This document shows, piece after piece, positions 20,630 through 32,800 of a stretch of DNA of 64,000 nucleotides (positions are counted from its first letter, which is position 1; each line of letters begins with the position of its first letter). The notes under the pieces are model-generated. The model did no database searches, was not told the origin of the DNA, and was given only the letters and a program-made list of their open reading frames with translations. The position numbers were made by a program, and so were the translations under genes. This DNA comes from Ascoidea asiatica (Eukaryota; Ascomycota; Saccharomycetes; Ascoideales; Ascoideaceae): the NCBI GenBank assembly GCA_001600695.1, contig BCKQ01000003.1:1463934-1527933 (forward strand), read 5' to 3'.

Positions 20630-22408
20630 ATGCTTTCATCATCTTCCTATACCAAAAAAGATCTTATAAATTTGATTTCTGCAATTCCACCTCATCCATT
20701 AAACATTCGTCCTTTGGGAAATGCAATGTTTACTGAGCCAGCTGTTGTAAATAAAAGGATAAAACAATTGGGTGATTTTAGTAAATTTCCAGAAGACATA
20801 ATTTTTAAATTTATTGGATATATATTCAATGAAAAAGACCTTTTACAGCTTTCCCATACTTCAAAAGTGTTTTATTTATATTTATCAAATGATGATTTAT
20901 GGAAAAATGTTTACTTAAGATCTGAAACATCAGAAAATGTACCAAGTTCGTGGAACGGCTCATGGAAGAGAACAATACTATTTCCAAAAACTTCACCCTT
21001 ATTACTTCAACATTCCTCAAAACAATTTAAATGTGAAAATAACTTGGTTTGTTCTGATACTTTATTTCGTCCATATCAATGCTCCAAAGTGAATTATTCA
21101 TTAATATTCAGCACAATTTTGAATTTCGAAAAAAACTTTTTCAATCAAGTGACTTACAATAATGACTTAAAACTTCCGTATTTGAATATTCCAAGAATTT
21201 CAGAGGAAAAAATGAGTAAACTGAATTTTGATGATAGATGGTCTAATATTCCTTTCATTTTAGTGAACTCCACCGAAAAAGTAGTAGAAAGATGGCCAAA
21301 GTGGAACTTAGAATATCTAGTTGAACAATTTCCAAAGGAGAGATTCAGATCAGAATGTGTTAAATGGCCATTGAAAGTATTTTATGATTATTCTAAGAAC
21401 AATGAAGATGAAAGTCCGTTGTATCTTTTCGATGTCTTCGAAGGTCATCTAAATGATTTTGAAAAACAATATAAAATACCGGATTGTTTTGAAAATGACT
21501 TATTTAAATTATTTAATAAGGGTTCTATTAAATGCAGGCCCGATTATAGATGGATCATAGCTGGCTCAGGTAGAACAGGATCAACCTTTCATAAAGATCC
21601 AAATTCAACTTCTGCTTGGAATGCAGTTTTATCTGGTTCTAAAGTATGGATTATGCTTCCTCCAGATGTTACACCTCCAGGTGTCTCTGTAAGTGAAGAT
21701 CAATTTGAGGTTACTTCTCCAATTTCATTGGCAGAATGGGTGCTTTCTGGTTTTATCAAGGATGCAATGAAAATCAAAGAATGTTGTATTGGTATAACTT
21801 CTTCAGGGGAATGTTTACATGTTCCAGCTGGTTGGTGGCATTTAGTTATAAATTTAGAGGATACAGTTGCTTTGACGCAAAATTTTCTCCCAGAAAAAAA
21901 TTTAGTATACGCTCTTGACTTCTTCAAAAATAAGAGAAAACAAATTAGTGGATTTCATCCAAAGAACATAAATGAACTAATAAAGCTAATGATACAGCAA
22001 ATGAAATCTAAAGAATATTCTTTGCTTTCTAAAAATTCAATAAGTCACTTACAGCTTTTTGAAAACTATTTAACAAAATATAATAAATTTAAAGAAGAAG
22101 CTCTGTTAGACGAAAATGAAGATTGTGGTGAGCTTTATGGGAAAAATTTAATAGATGGCAGAGGTAATGAAGAGTTCATTAATATTCCAATTTATGAGTT
22201 ATTTGAAGAATTATTGATAGATAATGGAAAACAAAGACTTTTAGAAAAAGCAACAGAAGAACTTAAGATTCTAGAATTAAATAATCAAAAAATTAATACC
22301 AGAAAGGTTAAAAGTAGTGAAATTTGGAAATCATTGTTAAAAGAAGATAATTGCCAATTATCTAGAAATGGTTTTAGTTTCGGGTTTGAAGAAAGTGACG
22401 AAGAATAG
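20630..22408 (+). CDS. F-box and JmjC-domain protein (JMJD6-like 2-oxoglutarate oxygenase)
   Basis: A 592-residue protein with an F-box-like segment at about 51-95 (FSKFPEDIIFKFIGYIFNEKD...LSHTSKVFY) followed by a JMJD6-type JmjC domain. The Fe(II) ligands appear intact: His321 and Asp323 in STFHKDPNSTSAWNAVLSG, and His404 in LHVPAGWWHLVIN; the Asn of the TQNF block is also as in JMJD6. So an active 2-oxoglutarate/Fe(II) hydroxylase or demethylase is plausible, possibly tied to an SCF ubiquitin ligase through the F-box. The substrate is unknown. I am not aware of an orthologue in S. cerevisiae; similar F-box/JmjC architectures occur in other fungi (recollection, not searched). Start at the ATG at 20630. 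The 3' end faces CDC10 convergently. Confidence 0.85.
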   Translation: MLSSSSYTKKDLINLISAIPPHPLNIRPLGNAMFTEPAVVNKRIKQLGDFSKFPEDIIFKFIGYIFNEKDLLQLSHTSKVFYLYLSNDDLWKNVYLRSETSENVPSSWNGSWKRTILFPKTSPLLLQHSSKQFKCENNLVCSDTLFRPYQCSKVNYSLIFSTILNFEKNFFNQVTYNNDLKLPYLNIPRISEEKMSKLNFDDRWSNIPFILVNSTEKVVERWPKWNLEYLVEQFPKERFRSECVKWPLKVFYDYSKNNEDESPLYLFDVFEGHLNDFEKQYKIPDCFENDLFKLFNKGSIKCRPDYRWIIAGSGRTGSTFHKDPNSTSAWNAVLSGSKVWIMLPPDVTPPGVSVSEDQFEVTSPISLAEWVLSGFIKDAMKIKECCIGITSSGECLHVPAGWWHLVINLEDTVALTQNFLPEKNLVYALDFFKNKRKQISGFHPKNINELIKLMIQQMKSKEYSLLSKNSISHLQLFENYLTKYNKFKEEALLDENEDCGELYGKNLIDGRGNEEFINIPIYELFEELLIDNGKQRLLEKATEELKILELNNQKINTRKVKSSEIWKSLLKEDNCQLSRNGFSFGFEESDEE

Positions 22409-22925
22409 GCCATTTAACATGGTTTATTTTGTATGTTATGATTGAGTGTGCTTTATATTAAAAGTGCCACGCTCAGATAAATTTTTTTTTTCTTTTTTGA
22501 ACCGGACATGCGTAAATAAAAGTCTCGCTCAAGAACAACAACATAAATAAATTCTATTTCCTAGAATTTGTTTTTTTAGATTCATATACTAAAACGAATA
22601 TGATAGAAAATAAATAGAAAACTAGACACTTGAAATGGTCGCCAGAGTATTAAACAAAACAAAACATTATATAGAGCATGACAATCAAAAGAGAGTAACA
22701 GTATTAATTAAGGAAATTATAAATAAGAATAAAGAAATTAGATAATAAGAGAGGATATCTCTTTATTATATATAAAAAAAAATGGACCTTGTGAATTTGC
22801 AATATAAAAATGAGCAAGAACGTTCTAATTAATTAGTAAAAAAAAAAATGAGATCAGATGAATTGAAATTAAAAGGGATTTTTCTTGAAAATAATTAACG
22901 AATAGCGAATGCTTTACTAAATTTC
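22409..22925. other. convergent intergenic space
   Basis: 3' flanks of the F-box/JmjC gene and CDC10, with A and T runs and no coding potential visible. Confidence 0.6.
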
Positions 22926-23879
22926 TCATTTTTTATCATCATCTTTCTTTCTTGAACCTTCTTTAAGAGCAATTAATTGTTTGGCTCTAAAGGTTTCGTA
23001 ATGGACTAAAGCTGTTGTTTCAATTAAATCTTGAAGATGAGTACGAGTAAGGAAATCTCTTAAATAGATAAATTCACATTGAGTAACATCCTCAACATTA
23101 ATAGCACCCCATCTTGTTCTTCTTCCTCTAACAATTTGATCACCTAAAGTAATTTCTTTTTCAGAACCAACAATTGCAAATGGAATTATAGATTTAATAT
23201 TATCATTCAATCTCTTTTCATCATCGTAAAGATCATCCGTATTATAAGGATAAAAATTGAAATTATGATATTTGAATTCATCTTGTAAAACTTTTTTAAA
23301 TTTGTCTCTTTCATCAAGAGTTAAAGAATCTGATTTTGCAATAACAGGAACAACATTTGAAATTTCAGTTAATCTCTTTAATACAGCAATATCTAAAGGT
23401 TTTAAGCCAATACCATTTGGAGCGATAAAATATAAAACACAATGAACCCTAGTATCTTTGATATATTTTTCTCTTTGAGCGGTTAATTCTTTTCTAAGAT
23501 ATTGTGAATGTTGTTCTTTAATATATTTGACTATTGGTTCCCAACATCTATCATTATTAACTTGATCACCAAAACCAGGAGTATCAATAACATTAATATT
23601 CAATCTAACTTTTTCTTCAATTAAAGTGTGAGAAGTGACTTTTATTTCAGCGGTCTTTTCAATTGGTTCACTTGATGATTTTCTACCAGAGGATTCTGTC
23701 AAATGAGAAGCAAATAGAGTATTAATTAGAGTAGTTTTACCTAAACCAGAATGACCAACAACCATCACATTGAATTGAAACCCACGCTTAAGAAGACGAT
23801 GCTCAATTTGAGAAGTGATTGTATCAAAACCAACATATGATTTTGGAGCAACTGATTCATCATGGACTTCTGTACTCAT
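22926..23879 (-). CDS. CDC10: septin Cdc10
   Basis: The product (317 aa; 322 in S. cerevisiae) is the central septin of the hetero-octamer that polymerises at the bud neck. Septin landmarks: SYVGFDTITSQIEHRLLKRG, P-loop GHSGLGKT (about 42-49), switch II DTPGFGD, G4 AKSD, and the septin unique element ending DLIETTALVHYETFRAKQL. It ends soon after with no coiled coil, as is typical of Cdc10 and unlike Cdc3, Cdc11 and Cdc12. I start at the ATG at 23879 (MSTEVHDESVAP) rather than the upstream TTG. Third codon positions are nearly all A or T, but the protein has no low-complexity insertions. Confidence 0.96.
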   Translation of the reverse strand: MSTEVHDESVAPKSYVGFDTITSQIEHRLLKRGFQFNVMVVGHSGLGKTTLINTLFASHLTESSGRKSSSEPIEKTAEIKVTSHTLIEEKVRLNINVIDTPGFGDQVNNDRCWEPIVKYIKEQHSQYLRKELTAQREKYIKDTRVHCVLYFIAPNGIGLKPLDIAVLKRLTEISNVVPVIAKSDSLTLDERDKFKKVLQDEFKYHNFNFYPYNTDDLYDDEKRLNDNIKSIIPFAIVGSEKEITLGDQIVRGRRTRWGAINVEDVTQCEFIYLRDFLTRTHLQDLIETTALVHYETFRAKQLIALKEGSRKKDDDKK

Positions 23880-24408
23880 TTTTGAAATAGTTCTCAATTA
23901 TTTTAAAAGAATAGTTTTTAGGATCTAAAAATCTAAGTATAAAATTCAAATGAATAATAAAATTAAATAATAAGAATATAATAGAATTTGAATGGTTTAA
24001 TGATTAAACTGAATTGATTTGATTTGAACTTTAGTTATCAATTCTTCTTCTTTCCTGTAGTCTTATTTTGTCCTTTTTTTCAGAATCAAATTGACTTTTG
24101 TGATCCTTTAATTCAAAGGAATGTTCATTTCCAACAACACTTGTCATAAAAAGCAAGAACCTCATACATTAAGCAGAGGATAAAAGTAACTCTGCAAAAG
24201 CCCGTGATCTAAGCGCCTTATGGAGGATGATGCTTACATTTTCAGCAATTTCTGATTAAGAATAACGTGGCGCATAATTTTAGGGAAAATACATATTTAA
24301 TAATCAGCCTTGAGTAAATCAATGAGAGCACAAGATAAAGAATAAATGATAAAAAATAAAAAAAATTTTAAAACAGAGTAGCAAAAATTGAAATCCCATT
24401 TGAAGAGA
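23880..24408. promoter_or_regulatory. divergent promoter region, CDC10 / BET4
   Basis: Bidirectional upstream region with a moderately G+C-richer core at about 24190-24230 (GCCCGTGATCTAAGCGCC). No recognisable binding motif or further gene. Confidence 0.45.
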
Positions 24409-25527
24409 ATGCATGGAATTAAAAGGGAAAAATTAACTGAAGAGGCCAAGAAGTTAAGAGAGCTAAAGGACAGAATTAGAATAAAAAATTACAGACGATT
24501 AAATGCTGCTGTTCTAGACAAAAGATCTAAAGAGAATTATTCCCAGGATGCATTTAAATTAACAACATCACTATTAGATTTGAATCCAGAATATTACACC
24601 ATATGGAATTATCGAAGAGAAATAATAATCAATGGATTAATAAAGGATCAAGATGACTATATTCAATCCATCCTTTTTGAGAATGAATTGTTATTTTTAA
24701 TGGCTTTATTAAAAAGATTTCCAAAATGTTATTGGATTTGGAATCATAGACTTTGGTGTCTAGATAATAATCCATTATCGAATTGGCCAAAAGAATTGAA
24801 AATTGTAACACAATTGTTATCATTTGACCCTAGAAATTTTCACGGCTGGCATTATAGAAGATATGTAGTAAGTTCAATGGAAAAGAAAACCAAACAATCA
24901 ATGTCATTATCTGAATTTAATTATACAACAATTTTGATTAATTCTAATTTCAGTAATTTTTCTGCTTTACATAATCGTACAAAATTAATCGTAAAATTGT
25001 TTGATTTTTTCAGTGAAAATTATGATACTAATGATAATAATGATTATGATAATGAATCGGAAAGGAAAAAAATACTTGAAGCAAATCCAGAGTTCAAATC
25101 TAAATTAATATTTTTAAAGAAAGAACTAAATTATTTCAAGAATGCAATTTATACAGATCCAGATGATCAATCAGTTTGGCTATATTTAAGATGGCTTTTA
25201 TGTTCTGATGAATTTTTAAAAATTAATAATAGTGATATTATTGATAATAGAGAAATTGTAAATATTTTATTAAATGAATTTAATGATATTGAGGAATTGA
25301 ATCAATTAGAAAAAGAAGATACGCCTGAAAATTTAGATAATAAATGGTGTCTTAAAATAATGATTGAAATTGACATGGTATTAATAGATAAATATTATAA
25401 GAATTTGAACCCCGAGGAAATAACAGAAATAAAAAATAACTTTAAATCAAACTTAAATGTTTTGCATATTATTGATCCACTAAGAGCAAATAGATATTTA
25501 GAATTAACATCCACTTATAATTTATAA
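24409..25527 (+). CDS. BET4: Rab geranylgeranyltransferase alpha subunit Bet4
   Basis: The product (372 aa) is the alpha subunit of GGTase II, which with Bet2 and the escort protein Mrs6 adds geranylgeranyl groups to Rab/Ypt GTPases. It begins MHGIKREKL like the family. Five prenyltransferase-alpha repeats are visible around TIWNYRREII, WIWNHRLWCL, GWHYRRYVV, SALHNRTKLI and SVWLYLRWLL, and it ends LRANRYLEL. An Asn/Asp-rich insert sits near residue 205. An in-frame TTG 21 bases upstream is not needed, because the ATG at 24409 matches the conserved start. Confidence 0.94.
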   Translation: MHGIKREKLTEEAKKLRELKDRIRIKNYRRLNAAVLDKRSKENYSQDAFKLTTSLLDLNPEYYTIWNYRREIIINGLIKDQDDYIQSILFENELLFLMALLKRFPKCYWIWNHRLWCLDNNPLSNWPKELKIVTQLLSFDPRNFHGWHYRRYVVSSMEKKTKQSMSLSEFNYTTILINSNFSNFSALHNRTKLIVKLFDFFSENYDTNDNNDYDNESERKKILEANPEFKSKLIFLKKELNYFKNAIYTDPDDQSVWLYLRWLLCSDEFLKINNSDIIDNREIVNILLNEFNDIEELNQLEKEDTPENLDNKWCLKIMIEIDMVLIDKYYKNLNPEEITEIKNNFKSNLNVLHIIDPLRANRYLELTSTYNL

Positions 25528-25609
25528 TTTATAATTTAATTTAATTTATTTAGTTATATTATATACATGATTTAGTTTTATACAATTTTTAATGTGATAA
25601 TTTCAAAAA

Positions 25610-26272
25610 TCATTTTTTATCTTCACCTTTGTTAGTTAATTTTTTTGAATTTGAACATGCAAGACCTTTTTCATAGAACAAAGTTTTTGGACGACGCGTA
25701 AGATAATCATCTTTTTGCATTAATTTTTTATGATACTCAGTTTCTTTTTTACCTGGGTATAAAATTCTTTTATCTACTTCACTTAATTCTTCCTCACCAA
25801 CTGCTAATTTATTATTTAATCTTGAATCTTTATATTTTTCAGAATCCATTTTTTTCCAAAGATGTTTAATTTCACCTACACAGTGCATACAAAGATGATG
25901 ACTTCTTTTAAACCTACCACAAGATGGACATCTTATTAAATTTTCCAAAAGATTTAATTTCTTTCTTGTTCCAGCTAATTGTCTTTGTCTCTTTTTTTGA
26001 TGTGAAGTTTTCTTTTTTGGAACAGCTCTTAAAATTCCAATATCAAATGGGTTGATTATTGGTTGTGACTGCTGGTCTTTTAACTTTTCAATTAATTCTT
26101 CTATTTTAGTTCTTATTCCTTCTTTGATTTCAGAAGGCCTATTTACTGGAAATGGTATAGAAACCTTTATTTCTGGAATTCGAGGTAATAATGAACCAGC
26201 AAGTCTTCCTAGAATTCCAGAAATAGATCCTGCGCTAGAAATTCCAATATTGTTAATTAAAACCGAAGCCAT
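25610..26272 (-). CDS. MRPL32: mitochondrial ribosomal protein bL32m
   Basis: The product (220 aa) is the large-subunit mitoribosomal protein whose precursor in yeast is processed by the m-AAA protease. The bL32 signature AVPKKKTSHQKKRQRQL (about 83-99) is followed by a zinc ribbon with Cys115, Cys118, Cys128 and Cys131 (CPSCGRFKRSHHLCMHC). The yeast-specific C-terminal extension includes LSEVDKRILYPGKKETEYHKKL. The first about 75 residues are a presequence. It is convergent with BET4, whose stop lies about 80 bases away. Confidence 0.95.
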   Translation of the reverse strand: MASVLINNIGISSAGSISGILGRLAGSLLPRIPEIKVSIPFPVNRPSEIKEGIRTKIEELIEKLKDQQSQPIINPFDIGILRAVPKKKTSHQKKRQRQLAGTRKKLNLLENLIRCPSCGRFKRSHHLCMHCVGEIKHLWKKMDSEKYKDSRLNNKLAVGEEELSEVDKRILYPGKKETEYHKKLMQKDDYLTRRPKTLFYEKGLACSNSKKLTNKGEDKK

Positions 26273-26850
26273 TTTGAATCCACTTTCGTTAATGGTTTAA
26301 TTGCTTGACTTCTTGTTTGGAACAACTCAAGATAATTTATGTTGGTTTTTTCATCAGTCAAATTCAGAAATTTATCAGTATTTGAATTATCTTCTTGTAT
26401 TCTCATGAAAATTTCAAAACTTTGTGAGAAGCAAAAAACAGTTACCCGCTTCGAGCTATTTCTACAATAAATCTGAACAATAAACGTGACATTAATTTGT
26501 GCAAGAAAAAAATAATACAGGACATGAATTTTTTATTTATGCCCCGAGATCACTTATATTCAAAAAAACCTAATTTTTCAAACGGTTTACTTCTGATATT
26601 GTTTTAACACTCAAGATAAGTGATCTCAAATATATAAATAAAGGATGCTTAAAATGTTATAGAAGCATCAAGTCAATATAAAAAAAAATTATAGTGCTCA
26701 ACCAATTCTCGACTCAATTTTGTTGAAAACAAAAGAACTAGAAAAGGAATAAATACGAAAACTAGATAAGTTTTTTTTAGGCTACACTTTCTTGAAATAT
26801 TTCATTTTGAATAATTTGTCATTGACCAAAAACTATAGAAATATTTCAAT
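26273..26850. promoter_or_regulatory. MRPL32 upstream region and NUP192 3' flank
   Basis: Contains the MRPL32 promoter and a perfect 12-bp inverted repeat (26546-26557 and 26616-26627), listed separately. No gene is recognised. Confidence 0.5.
26546..26627. repeat. perfect 12-bp inverted repeat, 58-nt spacer
   Basis: GAGATCACTTAT at 26546-26557 is the exact reverse complement of ATAAGTGATCTC at 26616-26627. It could form the terminal stem of a small RNA or be paired operator sites. The spacer has a CTGA but no clear C box, so a C/D snoRNA is not supported. Confidence 0.5.
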
Positions 26851-29800
26851 CTATTCATGTCTGTATAAAGTTAAAGAAACCAAAGTAACTATCACATCAG
26901 TTAGCTGCTGGAACCTTAAAGCAACAAATTCTTCACTTATTTTGCCTTTTCCAATACTTTTCGATCTTTTATTACCGAGAGTAAACTTTACTGCCTCATT
27001 TTTTCTTAATACTGAAGCTATTAATCCATCATATCTCGCTAGAAATTTTCTGGCAGAATCAATTACCAGCTTATTATTTGGCCCCACAGTTACAACAATT
27101 GTTGACACTAATTGAAAAATAGGAATAACTATTTCAAATAAAGGCATTAATTCATTACCATTACCTTCAACATTACTTCCTATTATAGCATATTCTAATA
27201 GATTAAGATTTCCATAGGATCTTCCGAAGTTATCTAGTTTATAATCAATTTCAATTCCAAGTTCAAAATCGAATTGAATAATACTTATAGATTGTAATAA
27301 TTTGAATATATGATATTTTAATAGCATTTGAGTACCAATATTACTTTTTGCAATATTATACAAAAAATATATTGCAGCTTTGAAGAAAGATAATTCGGCT
27401 AAAACAAACGTTATTGCCAAACTATTGATTTCTCCTAATCGATTAAGATCTCCTAATAAAATTTTATTTATCTCCTTCAAAGATTCTAATAATTCAGGTA
27501 TGAAATTATTTTTCATTAAAGCGTTTAAAAATAGATTAAATTTACTTGTTTCACCTAATTGATATAAAGACTGTAATAAAACAATGGATGTAACTTTAAT
27601 TTGATCATCACCGTTTATAATATCATCACATACAACTTCACTCAAATTATCAACAGAAAATTTGATGGTTTTTAAAATATTTTGACTAATTTCTTTGTCT
27701 TGTAAAACACATAAAAGATAATGATTACACAAAATATATAAATTAGATCTTAACCTTATAGACTGATTTGCGTTATGAATATTATCAAGACATGATTTGA
27801 ATAAAGGATACAATCTTTCGCAAAACAATGAAACATTTTTTCCCAATTTTTTATTCAATAACTCCAATTCACTAATTTCTTCAATATCAAATTTTTTATC
27901 GCCTAGTTTAATACTATCCTTATAATATAAGTCAAATAATAAGATGCATAAAGATGCAAGCTCTTCTGAGAAAACAGACTCATTTGAAATAAAATAATTG
28001 ATTTTTGGGATGATAAGCAGAAACAAACCAAGAATAAAATCAGATCTCTCTAAAGGATTCAACTTTGTCTTTAATAATATTAATATAACAAATTTTATCC
28101 AAGCCCTTAAGTATTTTAACTGTATTTTTTGAACTTTAATTATAGAGTTTACATTTAAAATAAACTTTTTTGCAAGATTTTTCTCTTCAATAATATCACA
28201 ATTATCAGTCTGAGCTAAAATATCTTCATTATCAACTGGGAAAAAGGTTATTGATTTTTGATTACCTAGAACTTTTTCTGCAACGGAACTTTTATATCTT
28301 AAGTCTAAAATATAATCAAGGGACTCCAAATTGAAGCATTCTTGTTTATCTCCATGATTGATATCATCCGTTGAATTTTTTATCCATTCAATTATAGAAG
28401 TCATTTCCAATTTTTGAAAGTATTTCATACCATTAAGAAACTTGGATTCAGGAGTGGATATTATATTGAAATCTAATATATCCAAATAGGAATTAATTTT
28501 CAACGGGTCTTTTGATAATTGATTCTTAGAGATCAAAATTTTAACAAGGTTACTAAGATCATCTGAAAGACCATTAGTTTCAAGATCATTGATTTCCATA
28601 ATAATATACTCCATTATAAAATCTTTAAATTTGAAATATAAATAAAAACAATCAGAAGCACACTCATGATTTGAAAATTCATTTTCAATATTTTTAAAAT
28701 CTCCATTGAATGCAGAACCTCCCCATTTTGTAGTTTTCAAACTAGTCTTGATATTAATTTTAGTGAGCTTTTCAACAAAATTTCTTTCACGTAAAAGTTG
28801 AAGAGTCAATCTAGATGTTAGATTATTCTTAACTAATTTTAAAAGTATCTCCATAATGAGTGAGAGACATCTCACAGCAGAATAATTTATTTGACTTATG
28901 AGAACATTTTCATTCTCCAAAATCTGAATAAAACAATCAAACATTAGTAATATTGAATCCCACAAGGACATTTCCTGAGAAATTTTAGGAACTCCCTCAA
29001 TTGTCAATAATAATGGGCTATTGGAAGTATTTTGGAAGTCGAATCCAAGTAAAAAATGAGCTATTGTAGTTTCTTTTGAAAAGGAAGATAGATTTATATC
29101 AATGAACCTTAACAATTGCATTTTCAAAGCTAACAACTCTTCCAAATGGGTAGTATCTCTGTTGAATGAATTTGCATCATTGGATTTAGACATCAAAGCT
29201 ACATCAAAAAGCTCATATATAGATGATTCCATTTGATTTATAAAAGAGTAAATAACTTTAACTGGATCATCCAAGCTTTCAATTATTGTTAATAGCCTAT
29301 TTTTTGGGAAAGAGCTTGAACTCCTTATTTTACTATTAGCCTTTGATGAAGAAATAGAACATTGTCTTGATTTTGAAAGTTTGTTCAAAAATATGGCAAC
29401 ATTAGAACTTATCGATAGATGATCAGACCCGATAAAAAGTGAAGAATTGGTAATTATAGATAAATTTGATACAATATGATCCACTATAGGTATAAATCCA
29501 TGTAAACCAAAGTCTCTGGGAATATAGGAAAAGAAATATATGGGAGATTCAGATTTAATAGAAGGAACAACAATATCCACAAAAGTTGTTTCAAAATCTA
29601 AAAATTTGTTCATGATTTTAAAAGCCAAACCGATTGATATTATTTCAGGGTCATCGCTATCCTTGGTATTAATATCATCGAAGCTTGAGGAAATTATCGA
29701 AAACAAAACCCTCTGAACGTCTTCTTTATAAAGAAAATTCATTATAGCCGAAGATGGATTTTCCTTCAAATATTCTGTAAATGAAATATCAGTTCCCTCT

Positions 29801-32800
29801 AAAAACCTATCAATACTATCTTCTCCAGAAAACTGACTTAGTTTTATAAAATTAGGATCGAAATTATTGAAACAGCTCAAAATAAAATTGAGAATTGTAG
29901 CCTTTAATAACCCTTTATTTTCTACTGATAAAGAAATTGAGTTTAAGTTTGCAAACACTTCAACAAGAATATATTCCACGTAAGGCCAAAACCCAGATTT
30001 ACGATAGTTACCACCTAATTTTTTTGGAAAAGGTAAAAATAGAGTCGAAGTGGAAAAATAATCTGTGCCAACCATAGTATTAAGTAAGTCTACAAAACTT
30101 AAAAGATCATTAAAATTTCTGAAAGACTTTTCAATTGCATCTTTAAATCTATTATCTCTTGCAAGGCCTCGGTTCGTATTGAAATTGAAAATCCATGAAT
30201 CGATTGAGTCAAAAACTTTATAGGACACTGTTAAATCCGATGATATGAGTGATTTTAAAACACGGAAAATACTTGCATTGAAATTACAATCCCTCGAGTT
30301 TAAAAAGGCCATTAAAATTTCAAGTAAATTGAATTTGGAACTTGTACAAAAAAATTGTTTGATATCATTAGATAATGAGCACAATGTAGCTAATAATCTC
30401 AAATTTGAAGATATTTCATAAAGTGAACTATCTGATAAAATGAATGTGGAAGGAGAATCATTTGATAAACTAATATATGGATTAGAATTGTTTGCAATCA
30501 ATTGATCTTTATATGATTTTAATGATTCAAAAATAGATGAAATACTCAATTTATCAGAATTATTTTGTTTGACGGCTAAAGAAGTAATATCATTTGAAGC
30601 AGATTGAAAAAGTAAAAAACCAGCAGAATTTTGATTAGAACCATTGTTAAATTTAGATTTGGAATCTTTTGATGATTGAGTTAATAAAGTTTTTAAAGAT
30701 ACCCCATCATTCAATATTTGAAAGAAATTTAAAGAAGATTTTGAATCGGTAATAAATGAACTCAACATTAAAGTAAAAGCGGATTTCATTAAAGGTGTAT
30801 TTGTTTTGATTAAACCCCAGTAAATGAAATCAAAAGTTGTATTATCTTCATCATTGATAAACCATTGATCAGCAGCAGGATCAATAATATTTATATAATA
30901 TATTAAGAGGTAAAGTCTTTCAAGATCTGCAATTTCAGTTACTTCATCTAAAATAGAATAGTTTATAATTTTATTATTTACATTTGAACCATTATTACTA
31001 TTTGGACTATTATTTATCATTCCATTATTATTATTTATATTGCTATTCAAGTTGTTGTTAATACCATTATCATTATTATTATTATTTTGATTATTGTCAT
31101 TATTACCATTAATATTATTGTTATTAGACAAAAGAAAATCTTCTTCAAAATCAGAAATTTTGTTTAATAAATTTAAACAATTTTTAATGAACTGCTTTAC
31201 AACTAATATTAACTGAGAAGAGATTAAAGATTTAAAATTTTCATTTAATTTATATGTATTTTGTATTTCAGCCAATTGATTACTTTTTGAATTTATTGAA
31301 CTATTAGAACCATCAGTATATGAATTATTATTAATATCATTGAGATTATTATTACTATTAATACTGTTACTATTATTATAATTTGAATTAAAATTATTAT
31401 TAGTATTAAATTTTGAATCAAAAGCATTTGAAGCTAAAGAATTATTGATTAAATCTGAAGAAGAATCAAGTAATTGTGAAGGTGATAAAGGTGGTAAATG
31501 TTTTTGTAAAATATATCTAAAATCAATAAAAGATTTTTTTGATAATTTAAAATCTAAAAAATTTTCACAATTTGAATTTGTACTTGAATAATTTGAAATA
31601 TCTGCAGTTATGGACATTAAAGCTTCAATTGAAGATAATTTTATAGTATCTAAAATTAAATTTTGTAAAGAATGAATTTTATATTTATCAATTTTGGAAA
31701 AAATAGTATAATTTAATAAATTTGTTAAAAATATAAAAGCTAATGAAGAAAAAATTGGATTTGTATTTAATAAAGAATCACTTATTTTTAATTGATTAAT
31801 GAAATAATTGTATAAAGTATCAATTTTTTTTAAATTATCATTTTTTTGATTATTTTCAATTTTGAATAAATTATTAAAATAATTAAGAATTGGAGGTAAA
31901 TAAAATATAATAAATAAATCATTTTTATTATCATTTAAATAAATATTTTCTTTTAAAAAAAATTTTATAAATAAATTTATATCAATATTGATATTTATAT
32001 TTGTATAAGAATATAAAATTTCAGATAAAATTTGAAAATTATTAATTAATTGAGATTTTTTAAAATTTATTTTCAATAAAAATTGTTGATTGAAATTATT
32101 TAAATTATTATCATTATTTAATAATTTATTTTGAATTAATTGATCATTTATGAAATTGAATTGAGAATTAATATTATTAATTGAATTAAATAAAGAAATT
32201 GATAAAAATTGATCATCATTAATAATAAAATCAGGTAAATAATTTGAATTTAATAAAAAAGATAATATTAGAAGTAAAATTTCATTTCTTTTATAATAAT
32301 GTATAATTGCTTGATCTAATTGATCTATACCTTGAATTGAAATATTTTTATTATTAATAAAAGATTGATTTGAGTTTGAATTTGAATTTGAATTTGAATT
32401 AATGTCAGAAGAAATTAATAATTCACAAGCTATCAATTCATCAATATTTAAGAATTGTGATAATTGAATAGTCAATAATTTAAAAGGTTGATTTAAATTA
32501 TAAATAAATGGAGAATTATTTGAATAAATTTTAATATTTGAACCTTTTTCAATCAAATCTCTTGAAATTTGATTTGGTTTTTTGATATTTAATAAAGTTT
32601 TGAAATCATCTTTAAAATAATTTAAAATATTTTCAATTTGTAAAATTTCAGAAATATTTTCAAGATTTGAATTATTTGAATTTGAATTTGAATTTGAATT
32701 TGAATTTGAATTTGAACTTAATAATTGATATAAAGATTGAAATTCATTTAAATCCCAATGCAAAATATTTGAATCATCAGAGGATATTGTTGTTGCAGAA

